From assembly GCA_948146395.1 (NCBI GenBank), contig OX411543.1:48026517-48090516 (forward strand): DNA of 64,000 bases, in the 5' to 3' direction. The number at the start of each line of letters is the position of its first letter. Within the stretch, counting starts at the first letter, position 1. A program made the position numbers and the translations under genes. Shown here in pieces: positions 11,701-24,900 of the stretch. The notes beneath the pieces are model-generated. The model saw only the letters and a program-made list of their open reading frames with translations, was not told where the DNA came from and searched no databases. This stretch comes from Fragum whitleyi (Eukaryota; Mollusca; Bivalvia; Cardiida; Cardiidae).

Positions 11701-14700
11701 TAATTTTATACTAAAGTTATACGTGTGAATGCATATAAGGGGCGAAAATAATTATTTCAAATGTTTACGTATCGCCTATTTTGACGTGACCGGCAACTTT
11801 TGCCGTTACGTCTTAGTATAGGCTTATCTAACTATTTATAGATACTGAAAGAACTTATCTAACTACAAATCGCATAGTAAAGACTCTGGTCAGACTGTGC
11901 GTATGCACAGACTGGCCAGATTCTTTGTTTTGCACACATTTGAATTTGTTGGAAATGTCACGCACAGGCTCAAATTATGATTTTGCATGGAAAAATTTAC
12001 CAAGACACGTGTTTGAAGAGATTTTTTCTACATTGATCTTTTGAATTAAAGAAATGGCGGAATTGTATGTTGTTGGGGTTTTATTTTTTCATGTAAAATT
12101 GATCAATCTTGCATTTCGTGCCATTTAATGATATTTAATTGATTGTTTCATGAGAAATGCCTACGAATGATTCGCAAAATTTGAGACGAAAGTATTTTTT
12201 AGCTGATTTGACTATTATATCGATTTTAAAGCGACTTTTGATAGCTCTTCAACGTATTACGCTTTCCAAACAGACAATCAGTGTCGAAACTCACAATTAG
12301 ATAAATAATTAAACAAATAATAAATAAATGAATAAGTAAATAAATAAATAAGTATGCAGAATTGCATACGTCTGATTTTGAGGAAGTGACCAGGGACCCG
12401 TTTACTTAACTTCTTACGATAAATTAATCGTAAGTCAAAATCACAAATCGTGTCTGGTGTTTTCATCCATTGTCAGATTCTGCCTTGCAATATCCCATCG
12501 GAATCGTCTTTAGAAGGCGATTCCAATGAGGTGGTGAATGGCAGAATTCCATATTGAGTTACTTATTTAGAAACATCTTAAAGTTTTTGACTTACGCGAA
12601 AAACGATCGATAGATGTTTAGTAAAACGGACCTCAGATGGCTATCATACGGAAAAGGGATATAGGACAACGGTTTAATGTTCTCATATTACATGTTTGAC
12701 TTTTTAGTTCGAAATAGAAACGAATCAGATAAAATGTTCATGCGATTTATTGGAAGCCGTGGTAAAAATAATAAAGTTCACTTTTGCGATGCCCGGAAAA
12801 CAAAATATACCGAATAAACCGTTATCTCCGAGACAAATTGAAAGCAGCTCATCTTTGACACGCTGTTACTTGCACCTTTCAATTTCTGAAATTAACCTTT
12901 CTGCCAATACACAATAAAAGCGGAAAATTAGCTCTATTATCCCAAAATTAATTATCTTTTAGACCACTTTATTGAATCCATAGTGACGCATGGCGACTCT
13001 CGCGAGATTTCCTCTCGACCCGTATAGTATGAAATCCGAGACGAAAACCGGAAACACGCAACGTCGGTCGGAATGTACACAAATAATGGTTCCCGGGACT
13101 AAACAAAACGCGATTCGCTGGTCCCCAGGTACTCCAATAATAGAGAAACTAGTGGCAAGAGTTAATACTTTCATTATAAAGGCATCAAAACTAAATCGAC
13201 CCGGGTTCTCCTGCTATACGCTTTATAATCTGTATGTTAATTAATGGTGCCCCGCGGGAGAGATATTCTAACACCTAGACCAGGCCGGGCTCAAGTTGTC
13301 TGGAGTCAGAAATCTTTGATAGTTTCTAATATATCATCCTTCCTACTATGCTCGCTGTATTGTGGTGCTGCGAATAGGATTAATTTAGGGGGAAGATTTA
13401 TCGCTAGGCATTTACGTAGATCTAGTAGTTAATATTTCCTTATTTGTTGTCTTAAATCATTCGAAATTTCCCTAGAATTCACGAAACAAAACAGACCACC
13501 ACTCCGCTTACTAAACTTTAATATTTATTATTTATTTTAAACGTCTATTCATAGATCGATTTTAAGTAGCGACAATCTGCAGGTTGGGAGACATTCTGAC
13601 TTTTATTTAACACAACTTGACTTTCTTCCACCTGGGCGAAGCATGTATTTCCGTTTTATTACCTTGCCGGTCCGATAAATGCTAGGACAAACTGAGCTTC
13701 AGAATTTCTCTAGAGATTGTATCGAATCTTTGTTTCAACTCATTAGGTAAAGGAATGAAAAGCTTATTCGCTTAGCTTAACAAAATCATATTTGTTGATT
13801 TTAAACAGTAATAAATAATAAACTTGTAACTTACACTCGTAAGAGGAAAAGGTAGTCACGTGATATGAATTAACGCGTCGGATGTTTACGTCACTGATCC
13901 ATTCAAATTCTCGCGCCACTACTACAAGTACATGTACACATTTATCTAGAATCCGGGAAGCCCGATAAGCTCAGTCGGAAAAAACAAACAAACAAACAAA
14001 CAAACAAACAAACAAAAAAAAAACAAAAAAAACATCGGATTCAAAACAATTGAAGGTCGATCGCGTGGGTTCGATTACCGGGCTGGCATTCTAACAAACT
14101 CATTGTCTTTCGGATGAAACGTTAAACCAAGGTCCCATGAGACGGTGGTTCACATCGAGTACGTTAAAGAACCATGACGGATCTCAGCAGTAGTTTCGAA
14201 ATGTATTCTTACACTATCTTCCGCAGCTTATCGTCTTCTTGAGGCGTTGCTTTATTGGCATGTGCTACGGTAGCAACGATTTTGTTTGTTTGAATGGGGT
14301 TTCACGCCGCCTTTAACATTTTTTAGTTAATTCGCGATGGCTTGAGCTCCTAACAATGGATTTCCTAGTATTTCTCAAACCAGTACGACCATGACATCCT
14401 TTCCTAGCCTCTAGCTGATATTTTACATTGGCCGACGATTATCAACACATTGGTGGAAGACAAAAGTCGGAAAGAATGAGTGCCGCCGCCGGGAATCGAA
14501 CACGGCAGCGGCACTCATTCTTTCCTTCTCTTTGTCTTCCACCTATGGATAACGACGATAAATACGCGTAAATACACACACTCAAGGCTCCAGATGCCAT
14601 GATTGAATAAATTATTTCCTCCAACGGGGATCAAACCCATGACATGTCATGATTGAAAATTAGGAGTCTGGTTCGAAATCAATATTGCCATAGCGGAGGC

Positions 14701-17700
14701 CAAGGGCTTTGTACAGCGCTCACTCACCGAGCTAGATTTTCATGGAAAGAATAAAGTACAATGTACTAGGTCCTACGTTATTAATTTATTTGTTTGTTTA
14801 TTTTATTTTTTTCCATGCAAATCTATTTTGGCTTTTCGTCTTTTCGTGACAATATATAATCTTGTTCCTTAAAAAAAATCATTCAAAACTCGTTATTCCC
14901 TCTCATTCAAGCTTATTCCGAAAAACATTCCAAAAATTATTACATTGTCAACATCACGGTGTTCCTACGTGTATCTATGATGACAATTAGAGTTCGGCCG
15001 GTTTTATTATTTTATAATAAACCCCTATCATCTAAACGAATAAAAATTGGACCAATTCAGCTTGATTATACACGAGCTGCCAGAATTGTTCTGCGCAAAG
15101 TAGGAATTCAGGCTTTGTAGGACAAAGTAAGAGTTCTTACTTCGCGCATTACACTTCCAGAGTTGTCCGTGCGCAAAGTCGGAATCTGGACAAAGTAAGA
15201 ATACTTGTAATTATTTTATTGTAAACTAAAATTTCTTGATATTGTAACTTTTGTTGTATTGTAATGTTAGTATTCATCAGTCATTATATAAAACAACAGA
15301 ATGGCGGTTCAAAAACGTTTAATGTCCCTCTTCCAACACCCCGCTCCCCCTCACCCGCTCCCTTTCTACAGCCTTATTATTTCATCTCCATGGAGATATT
15401 GTAAGAAAATATGACATAACTGGAAAACGAACCCGTTATTAGAAGCTCTGAACCCCCTGTTTTGAAATCAAAGTTCCGCAAATGAGTCAAAAGTTTACAA
15501 ATAATCACTAAATGCGAAGAGCAGCGAGAAGACCGAGAAGCATGTTATGGCAGGATTTGTGTGAAAAATAGAAGAAATCAATAATAACCACTGATGTAAA
15601 TAATTTTGTTTTAAACATCATTCCAATTTTGGACATTTTACCCATTTTTCGCTTATTTTTTGTCGACATTGATAATTAGCAGCCACTTTATGCTACGATC
15701 AGTCTGCGCCAAAAGCGCAGGCTGATCTTAGTCTAAACTCTCTGCCAAAGTCTAGTGTACAGCACAAAAAATCATGACAGTGTTAGAAAGACTAAAGTAG
15801 CTACCCATGTTTGACTGGCATAGAATTAAACGTTAAAGATAAAATCAAGGCCCTATTTAGTAAAAGAAAATGCGGTCAAATATATCGAGATTAAAAAATT
15901 AAAGATATTTTACCCATATTACAAGAGTTTTAAAGAATGAAAATATAAAAAAAACATAAGAGAATAAGTAAAAGAAACGTGATAACATGGCTAAAGGTAA
16001 AGATTTTTTCCTAGAGCACATCACCATGTGGCGACCTCAATCGTGTAACGACAGAGGTTTGGACCCGTTGATTACACACAAACAATACTATACAGGTAAG
16101 CTTACAGGCAGCTAAACAGCTAGAAGTTTGCACAATCGTATAAAAATATTTACCTTAAATTCCGTAATAAAAAGCACTTGAACAAAAACTTGATCAATCA
16201 ACGAGCTGAGTTCATTGAACCAAAGTCAGTATTAAAACCAAAAGTAACTTTTCCGTCATTTTTCACGGAGTTTTGCATGGTCACGAGGAACATGTAATTA
16301 AGCACAATTCCGTGTGTTTTATAATATTTGTTTGTCAGATGCTTAGGCCACGAAAAGTTGTTCGACTTATTCTGGATGGCTGCTTAAGGTTTTTCAGTGA
16401 ATTATGGCACTTTGTGCATGATAGATTCACATTATTCAGTCTGTAACATGTGTACACATTTTCAGAAAGCTCAACAAAAAGAGTATCATGTCATTTTCAG
16501 GAAATCGACTACGTGTTGCATTTTAGCTTCATCTTCTTCGAAAAAAGTCAAATTAACTTCTTCCATTATTATTTGACATGATCAGTTGAAGAATGCATTA
16601 CCGTTACGGTTCATTGCTCACAATACACTGAGCGAGACGCAGTAACAGTGAACGACAATTTTGTATTTGAAACGCAAAGAGGCAATTTTAGATCTCATTT
16701 CTTGTGGTTGTCTTGTGTTTTTAAACTTTCAATTCTGTATCGGCGGGATGGAGTACTGACTGTTACCCCTTTTTCAAAAAAAAAAAAAAAAAAAAAAAGA
16801 AAAAAATGAGATCCTGTGAAGAAATTAAGCTAAATTGGACGACTTTGTATCAACTAAAACATTAATCGCAAAGTTTGGATCTGTGTAATTATTTCATGAA
16901 AAATCAATAAATATATAATACGTTCTTAGTGTATTGTATAAAAAATATCTAACCGAGTTAGATATTATTTTATACAATACACTAAGTACATATTATATTT
17001 ATCTTATAGCCTCTATTTACCTCGTTTTCGTCAATGTTTCTAACTAAAATGTAACTTTCTAAAAATATCTGCAATACCTCATTGTTCTAGAAATAACTAT
17101 GTGATATCATTAGAAATATCATATGGGATGTTATCACACGGATATTTGTATAGTTATAAGAGAAAATTTATTTATTACTTTAAAAGATAAAGAATTTTTA
17201 AGATGTGAGTTCGAAGCTTTGCCTAGTATAGTTAATTTACATGTATATAATAACAAATTGTGAATATGAAATAAATGCCTGTGGTTTAAATGAAGGACTT
17301 AATGTAAATCATCTGCCAAATACTAGAAACCAAGTCACGTTTAACCAGAAAATGTGAATAAAAATATTTTCCTTTCAGTTATCAGAGTAATTTCCATAGA
17401 CGGAAACTTACATAAAGACGGTTGAGATCAAAGGTACTATTTCTGTTTATTTTCACGACTCGACGTCAGGGTAAATAATCGTATATCCTTTTACGAATTA
17501 AACTATTTAAGTCATGCTCAAATATAGTTCAGACTCAAATGACTGTTACGCGTCCCGCTAAAAAGACCGCCTCAAAATATGGGAAATTGTCAACTTCAGA
17601 GAGCTGAGCATATTTTTATCACCCACGCTTTTAGCGAAGAGGATGTAGTAATGGGCTTCGTCTTTCATTCCGTCATTCCGTCACTAAACTTGTCCGGAGC

Positions 17701-18872
17701 ATATCTCCTACAGTTTAAAAGCTATCAACTTGAAACTTTATAGGCGCATAGATCTCATACAGGGGAAGTGTAATGCACAAGAACTACGACCCTTGCTTGA
17801 ATAATTTTGGAGTTATTGCCCTTTGATTAGGCTTCGGTTTACAACAAGCTTGTAGGGCAATGGCCGACATGGCTCTTGTTTTGATGCTGTACTGGTATGA
17901 CATTTAAAACCTAATCACAAAGAATACGAATATTAAATTGATTCAACCAATAATATGATTAAGATTTCAGTTTCATACCTCAATTGAATTAAAAAATGAT
18001 CTTTTCATAGCCTACAATACAAATTACGAAGCGAAAATGTAAATCATCTTAATTATAAAACTAAAAGCTCATTGAGAATATGTTGTGGACAATCTTACAA
18101 AACAGCTGCGTACTAAAAATGTTTTTATGGGATAAAAATAAGCCAACCAGAATGCACGGAAATTGATGGGCAGCACTAAAATTCATTTAAACAGCGGATC
18201 TCTCAAAATCTGACAGTATACATGTGTTTACGGCTCGTATTTATGGGGTTAAATGCAGGAAAAGCTTGACAGGTTCGGGACTAGTTCAGCATGGGCATAA
18301 AATACTATGGATAATTACAAGGGAAAATAAACATGAAGATTGTCCAAAACGGCTACTATTTTAAAGGTTTGCAAAGCAAAAGAAAACAAGAGTACCGCCT
18401 ACACGTGCAAAGTCCGACCGAAGGTGCTGGATTATGCAAAAAGTCTAGGTCGAAAAAGGGACAAAACACTTACAAAAGTATTTGAAGAGTAATCCCCCAT
18501 GATATTCTGGATATTTCTTGTGATGGTGAACACACATGCCAAGTTTCATGACGATATCTTTAATGACAGAGATGGGTCCGATGTTAAAACTTGACACGAC
18601 AATGCCAACGTCAATGCAAACGACGTCAAGGTGATCACAATACCTCGGGTCTTCTCCGAAAACAGCCGAGCTACAAAAAGGATTGTATGCCAATAACTGT
18701 CATATTCCAAACGCAGTCAGTATAACATCTTCGTTATCATTAAATGTTGAACTTTTGGGGGGAAATATAGATTTTGCTTTTATTATGAAAAATATGGTAA
18801 TGTTTAAACATAATCACAATTGTAAATTAGCGATGACAAAACCAAACATCGGTATAAAAAGAACAACAACAA

Positions 18873-18905
<33 letters not shown>

Positions 18906-21900
18906 AGATATCGGATATCATATATATATATACTTTTCTTTTTAATAGATATATTTCAGAATTATTTATCAGTTATTCAAAGAATTTCATAGAAAACTTT
19001 AACATCAATAGATAACAAAAAATATATAAGGAAGGGTGAAATGACCATTTTAATTTCCTGTAACCTTAGAAACGCGCTAGGAGGTATAATGGACTTGAGA
19101 TTTTCGCAGTGTTCTTCTAAGGGTTGGCCAGAATAATAATAATGGGCAAAGGATTCGAAAATTATGATTTTTGCTGGCCTTTCATATGAAAAGATCAGGG
19201 CCCGAGGTTATAAAATTTTTCTTAGGCCCAGGCTCAATTTTCTAAAATAAATGTATGAAAATAAAAGATAATGTTAATTAAATATTAAAGCCGTTATTTT
19301 TACGGGGGATAGTGCAAGGGTACGGGACGAAACTACTGCTGAGAACCGCCAAGGTTCTTTTATGTGCTCGGAGTAAAGCACCGTCTCACGGGACCTCGGT
19401 TTAAAGCCACAGTCTGCGTTTATAGTAAAAAATAGCTCTTTTGTTAATATTCTTTGAATATTTTTTCTTGAATGTGTCTTATGAAAGATGAGTTAAATAA
19501 AAATACAAATTAATTGAATAACAGCAGCTTTTTGTTGAAACGCATAATCTGCCGTATAAAGTAAAATATGTAAATGAGATTTTAGTAACGTAAAATGCGC
19601 CCACGCACACTAGCAGTAATGGAGCGTTTTTCAAATTGGAGTATGAAATGTTGCGGGTATTAAATATTCATCAAGTAAGGCCTATATTTAGATCATCACA
19701 TTATATTATTATACATTATCGAATATTGTAATGACAAATTTCAGCTTATCTTTGAGAATAAAAGTCTAGTTTTTGTGTACATAGTCGTCTAAGATCTAGT
19801 GTTTCGGAAATGTTCAAGAACACAAACTGGGACTTTAACCTCTCATCCGAAAAACAATTAGTATGTTAGTTTTCCAGCCAGGGAATCGAACCCGCGCGAT
19901 AGACCTTCAAATAACCAAATATTAGAACATCGCATTTTATAATCTGAGAACAAAACGCATAAAAGATTTTTTTTTTCAAATTTTAGATATGTCGTTCACA
20001 GTTTCACCCCAAGCTTCACAGTCAAGTGCCATTACCCGGTGTCGAAGATGCACACGCTATTATGTGTTAATCGTCGATCATCACCCAAACAGCCCTGACT
20101 TTTCGCACATTTTATGACATTTCTCCGTTATTATCACTTCACTTTTCTTGCCAGCCACCACCTGCCCCATGTCTATAATTTCGTATATTGTGGCAACAAA
20201 ATTTCACACGAAAGCAGTGAATTTTATCGGTTTCATTTAAAAAATAACACAACGCTATTAACGTCTGGTGACTACAAAACTTCAAGAAACTATGTCAAAT
20301 GTATCAAAGATCGATTTTGCTTCGTGCATATAGCCAAAAATCGTAAATTTGAAAAGATGGGAGATAAATGAATGAATAAAGTAAACAGTTAATTACATCG
20401 TGATATTGACAATCACCTCAATGAAAACCATTCTTAATAGCCCACATAGCGCCCCAATCATTCATTCTGAACTCGCACTCAAACCATTCAAAAACGCTCA
20501 AACCTATTGAAAAATATAGAATCAGGAACGTCATTCAAAATAAATTTACATGGAGAAAATTCGCGATTTCTCAGACATTATTCAAATTGCAAGCGCAAAA
20601 CAGGTTCTTAAAGAAATAGGATGATATGTATAGAACTGCATTTTTTATAAAAGGGAGGTAATCAATATCGCTAATTTTGTTCATTCTGAACAAAATTTGC
20701 GATATGGGATTACCTCCCGTTAGATTAACTCAAAACTCGCTCCACTCACTCATTCAATTTCATTTTTAAAAAAATCCAAAATTATTCACTTTGTCAATTT
20801 TTTGATGTTTTTAACTGTTAAATTGAACGAACTACGACGTTTTTTCCAGACCTCGGTCGCCCAACGGGACAATTCTGCGTTTTAGTTTGGAGCGTCGGAA
20901 TGTTGTTGTTTCGAAAACCACTCATTAAAAAAGAAACTTGCCTAAATCAACCAGATGGATACTACGCACAGGTATAGGTAGATTTTGAGCGGTGAGCCGT
21001 GAAATCTACTTTTAACGGTTAAATTCCAATGTTATTATTTTAAAATAGATTAAACAGATATAAAAAAGATACAAAATACCTTTGAAATGAAGCTTAGACA
21101 ACCTACCTGGACACGTGATTCAGTAAGTCCGATCCTTAGTGCTAACTCTTCCCTCATGAATATGTCCGGATAGTGAGTTTTGGCGAAGCTGCGCTCCAGC
21201 TCATTTAGCTGTGCCGGCGTGAACCGGGTCCGGTGTCGCTTCTGTTTCGATGGCTTGTCATCCCCGCCCCCTGGCGAATCATGGCCGGGGCTGTAGAGAG
21301 AATCTTCTTCTTTTATGTCCGAGTTTAGGTGGTCCAAATCCTTCATTCCTGTGAAAAATAGTACTGTTAGTAATAGCGTGAAATTGACATTCATCACAAT
21401 AAAATCATTCATTCATTCCAAATTCTCACTCAATCAATTCAAATTCATAGTGTAATGAGGTTTTAAATTTCATAACTTCGTGAACCAAGATGAATAGTCT
21501 CACATAAGGTTTATATGTAAGAGTCACTGTTTGGACTAAAGTCACAATTTTTCACAATCTTTTCAGATATCATAACTCATTTTGTGCCTCTTGCGTCTTC
21601 TTATTTCTAACCCCAATTTCAAAAGTCACAAAAATGTGAATTGAAGAATTAAACTTAATTTCCGATCAATAAAATAAAGCAAACCCTATCGTCTTAATGG
21701 AATAGTATAAGACTAAATTCGCTAAGCAGTCATACAAACTAAAAGAAATGCCATGTTACTCATCAAATTATAATATGCAAAAAAACATAACTCCAAATAC
21801 TATCAAAAAGGATTAAGGAAATTTATTTTTCTTCGAGCGTATTTACCTAAGTACTATCAGAAGGCGAATTACGTGAAAAAATTGAAACAAAATTACTAAC

Positions 21901-24900
21901 CTCCGTCCGAGATTCTTTTCAGTTAATGAAAAAGTCCGGGCGATGTTCCAAATGTGCATGTGACCAAATAATAATCATCATAATAATGATATTGATAAAA
22001 AGAATGGACTATTGGAAGATTTGAGGAGGGTACTTTCTTAGATTAATATTTTTTTCTTGAAATAGACCTGTAGGATAGTTTTAGTTTTGTCCAAGGGAAG
22101 AAGAAGAAAAACATGTTTATAGAAAAATGTACACAAACAAAGATGTTATTTATCAACTTTTTACTTAAAAATTCAGTTAGTTTAAATTAAAGCTCCTTCA
22201 TAATCGCCTCATAGTCTCATAACCTTTATCAGTAGTAAAGAAACATTTTTTTTATTTCTTTAATGAAATGTACTTTGAACAAAGATAATTGAGTTAAAGA
22301 GCTAAAATTTTTACTCTTTTACTCAGAATCTGTTGATTGCATTACAAAAGGTAAGTTGTAACTTCTGGGTTTATCATATGTGACTCGTCACGCGAAAAGA
22401 GACCATCTTGGAACTCTATAGAATGAATTTTTGAAAAAAGAGATTTGGTCCAGCATAGATCATCCCGAGGTCGCATTTCAACAATTCTTTCGGTGGAAGG
22501 TCGATTGGCCTTTCTTTACTCAGAAAATAGGCACATTACGACAAGTTTTGACCCTAGCCAATCCGCGCATTCTGACTAGGGCCATAACTTTACGCACTGC
22601 CAAGATGGTCCCTTTTCGCGTGACGGATCACAATTATTTCATTTAAAAAACTATTATGTAAGCTTACGAACAAAGCATTGTCCCAAAAGCAACCCGTCTG
22701 GTTTGTTTGACTTCATTGAGATATAAAACTAAAAACCTTATACATCGCGCAAAACATTTGTTTCCATGATTTTTTAAGTATGATAACATTTTTTGTTTCG
22801 CTGTCAATTTTACCTTTTTATCAAAGTATTTCGATTGACACAGGTATTTTCGTATTAGTTTTTAGAATTATTTTACGAAAAAAAAAATCAGATTATTTGA
22901 GACATGTTTTGATGCAAAACACATTATAAGTACAAAGAATGTATAAAATGCAGGTTTATTCAAATGGTTTGCTTTGTGTTCATCTTTAATTTATTCATGT
23001 TTTCTATTTTTTAAGGTTAATTTCATCCTCCCGATTCAACTACCTGCAAAATGCACTGAAGATTTACGCCGATTGTGAGGCTAAACTACTAACCAAGAAT
23101 AATCGTACCACCATGTAACTATTGATTATACTGTTAACAACACCTTTAAATTGACAACATATAATTTGGTAACATTTTTGGAATTGAAATAAATTAGTGG
23201 GATGAACGTGTTTTCAGAAGAAAACCAAAGAGAGGTAATTTCGCTTATTTCTAAATAAGTGATTATTACCCCCCCCCCCCTTATTAAATTTTTGTACTTT
23301 TCTATATGTGTGCATTTTCGGACCGGTCAGATGCTTTAAAATTCACACGTGGTCGTTTCGAAAGGATTGGATGGAGCTCTGAGAGAACGATTTAGATTGG
23401 TTTTGATTGGGTCTAATGTCAATTTTACGATTTTATAACCTGTATACACAAACTATGAATGAACATACGTAAAAGCTTGTGTAACTTTTCCTGTTCGGCT
23501 TAAATTTTGTTAAAGATAGATCCCCCTCTCCAAAAAACAAATCAAAACAACAACAATAAAAAAAGCCATATTTTAAATAGCTCAAGCTCTACGATAACGT
23601 AGTTGAATATTTGTGACCCGTCATGCGAAAAGGGACCATCTTGGTAGTACGTAAAGTTACGACCCTAGTCAGACTGCGCAGACTGCGTAGACTGTTTAGA
23701 CTCGAAACGTTTCACATTTTGCCCATTTTTCTGATTTTAGATAGACTAATGTACCTTTCTGTGAAAGAGTTTTGGAAATCCTGTAGTAGAACCAATCTCT
23801 TCTTATTCAAATATTTATTTTTTATAGAATTTCCAGGTGGTCCGTTTTCGCTAGACGGCTCGTATTTGCTCGGAAATCAAGGCTTTATGCTAACAAAAGT
23901 ACGTTGCGGTTACGATATCTCGTAGTCCAATGACAAGCTATATTCGACTTTAATAACTTTCAAGACATTGTATATTTCCTCATAAAATATTCAAGGCGTT
24001 ATTTACTATATACGTATTTTAGCAATGTAAGCGGGACGAAAGTCTATAACCTGTCAAAGTGAAAAATCGTTTATAAGTAAAAAGGTTAATTTTATACATT
24101 TTTAAGGCGCTGACTTTTCTCGACGCCGATTTAATATTTTTTTAGATCTAACAGCGAAAATAATTTCCATTTAAGAACGGTAAAATACCAGCGAACGTTT
24201 CCATATTGAAATTTACCAAACGATGTGCACGTGTTATAAAGATTAGAACAAGTTTATTTTAAAGCAATTTATCAAATATCTTCGTGGGTTAATTTCATTT
24301 TTTTTTCAAATATTTAACACGTACTAGATTCTGTTGTTGTATACATGTTGTACCTGGGTGTAAATAAAAGATATGTTGAGTTGAGTTGAGCTACAGTTAA
24401 AAACATCGTGGAATTGACATTCTTCTCAATCAAAACCATTCTAAATCGCTCACTAAGCGCTCCAATTATTCATTCCAAACACTCAATCAAACCATTCATA
24501 AACGCTCAAAATTACTAAAACAGATAAGATAAACAACTACCGTCAAACTGAATAAAACAAGACCCAAATCCTGAAAAGTTAGGTTTATTTCTCAATGAAT
24601 CCGCCTTGCTTTTTCATACAGAGGGATTATATTTTTAATTTCATACATAAATGAAATCAGCAAAAACTCTGTTCATCTCTTAAATGCTACGTTAGAGACG
24701 ACAAATAAAACGACTGGGCTATTCGTGGTCACCCAGAAGCTAACTATCTTGGTAATCCTATGTTTGTTGATGACGCACATTACACTGACGGATGTTGGTG
24801 ACGCAATTTGCGGTGACGAGTAAACCAACCGATGTTGAAAGAAAGTATTTCCTCTTTCCGCAAGTTTTTCACCCATCCCTACGACTAAGAAGAAGAAGAA

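Larger units (their letters stand above)
3682..21106 (-). other. otp intron 2 (17.4 kb), splits the homeodomain
   Basis: Bounded by GTAGGT and GTTTTCAG. It holds copies of families A, B, D, E, G, H and I, SINEs, a 1.2 kb nested element and a relatively GC-rich repeat-free block at about 12960-13440. Long stretches without an assignable feature are 6540-7245, 7725-9150, 12000-12390, 12640-12950, 13440-13958, 14970-16900, 17900-19290 and 19415-20385. Confidence 0.85.
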
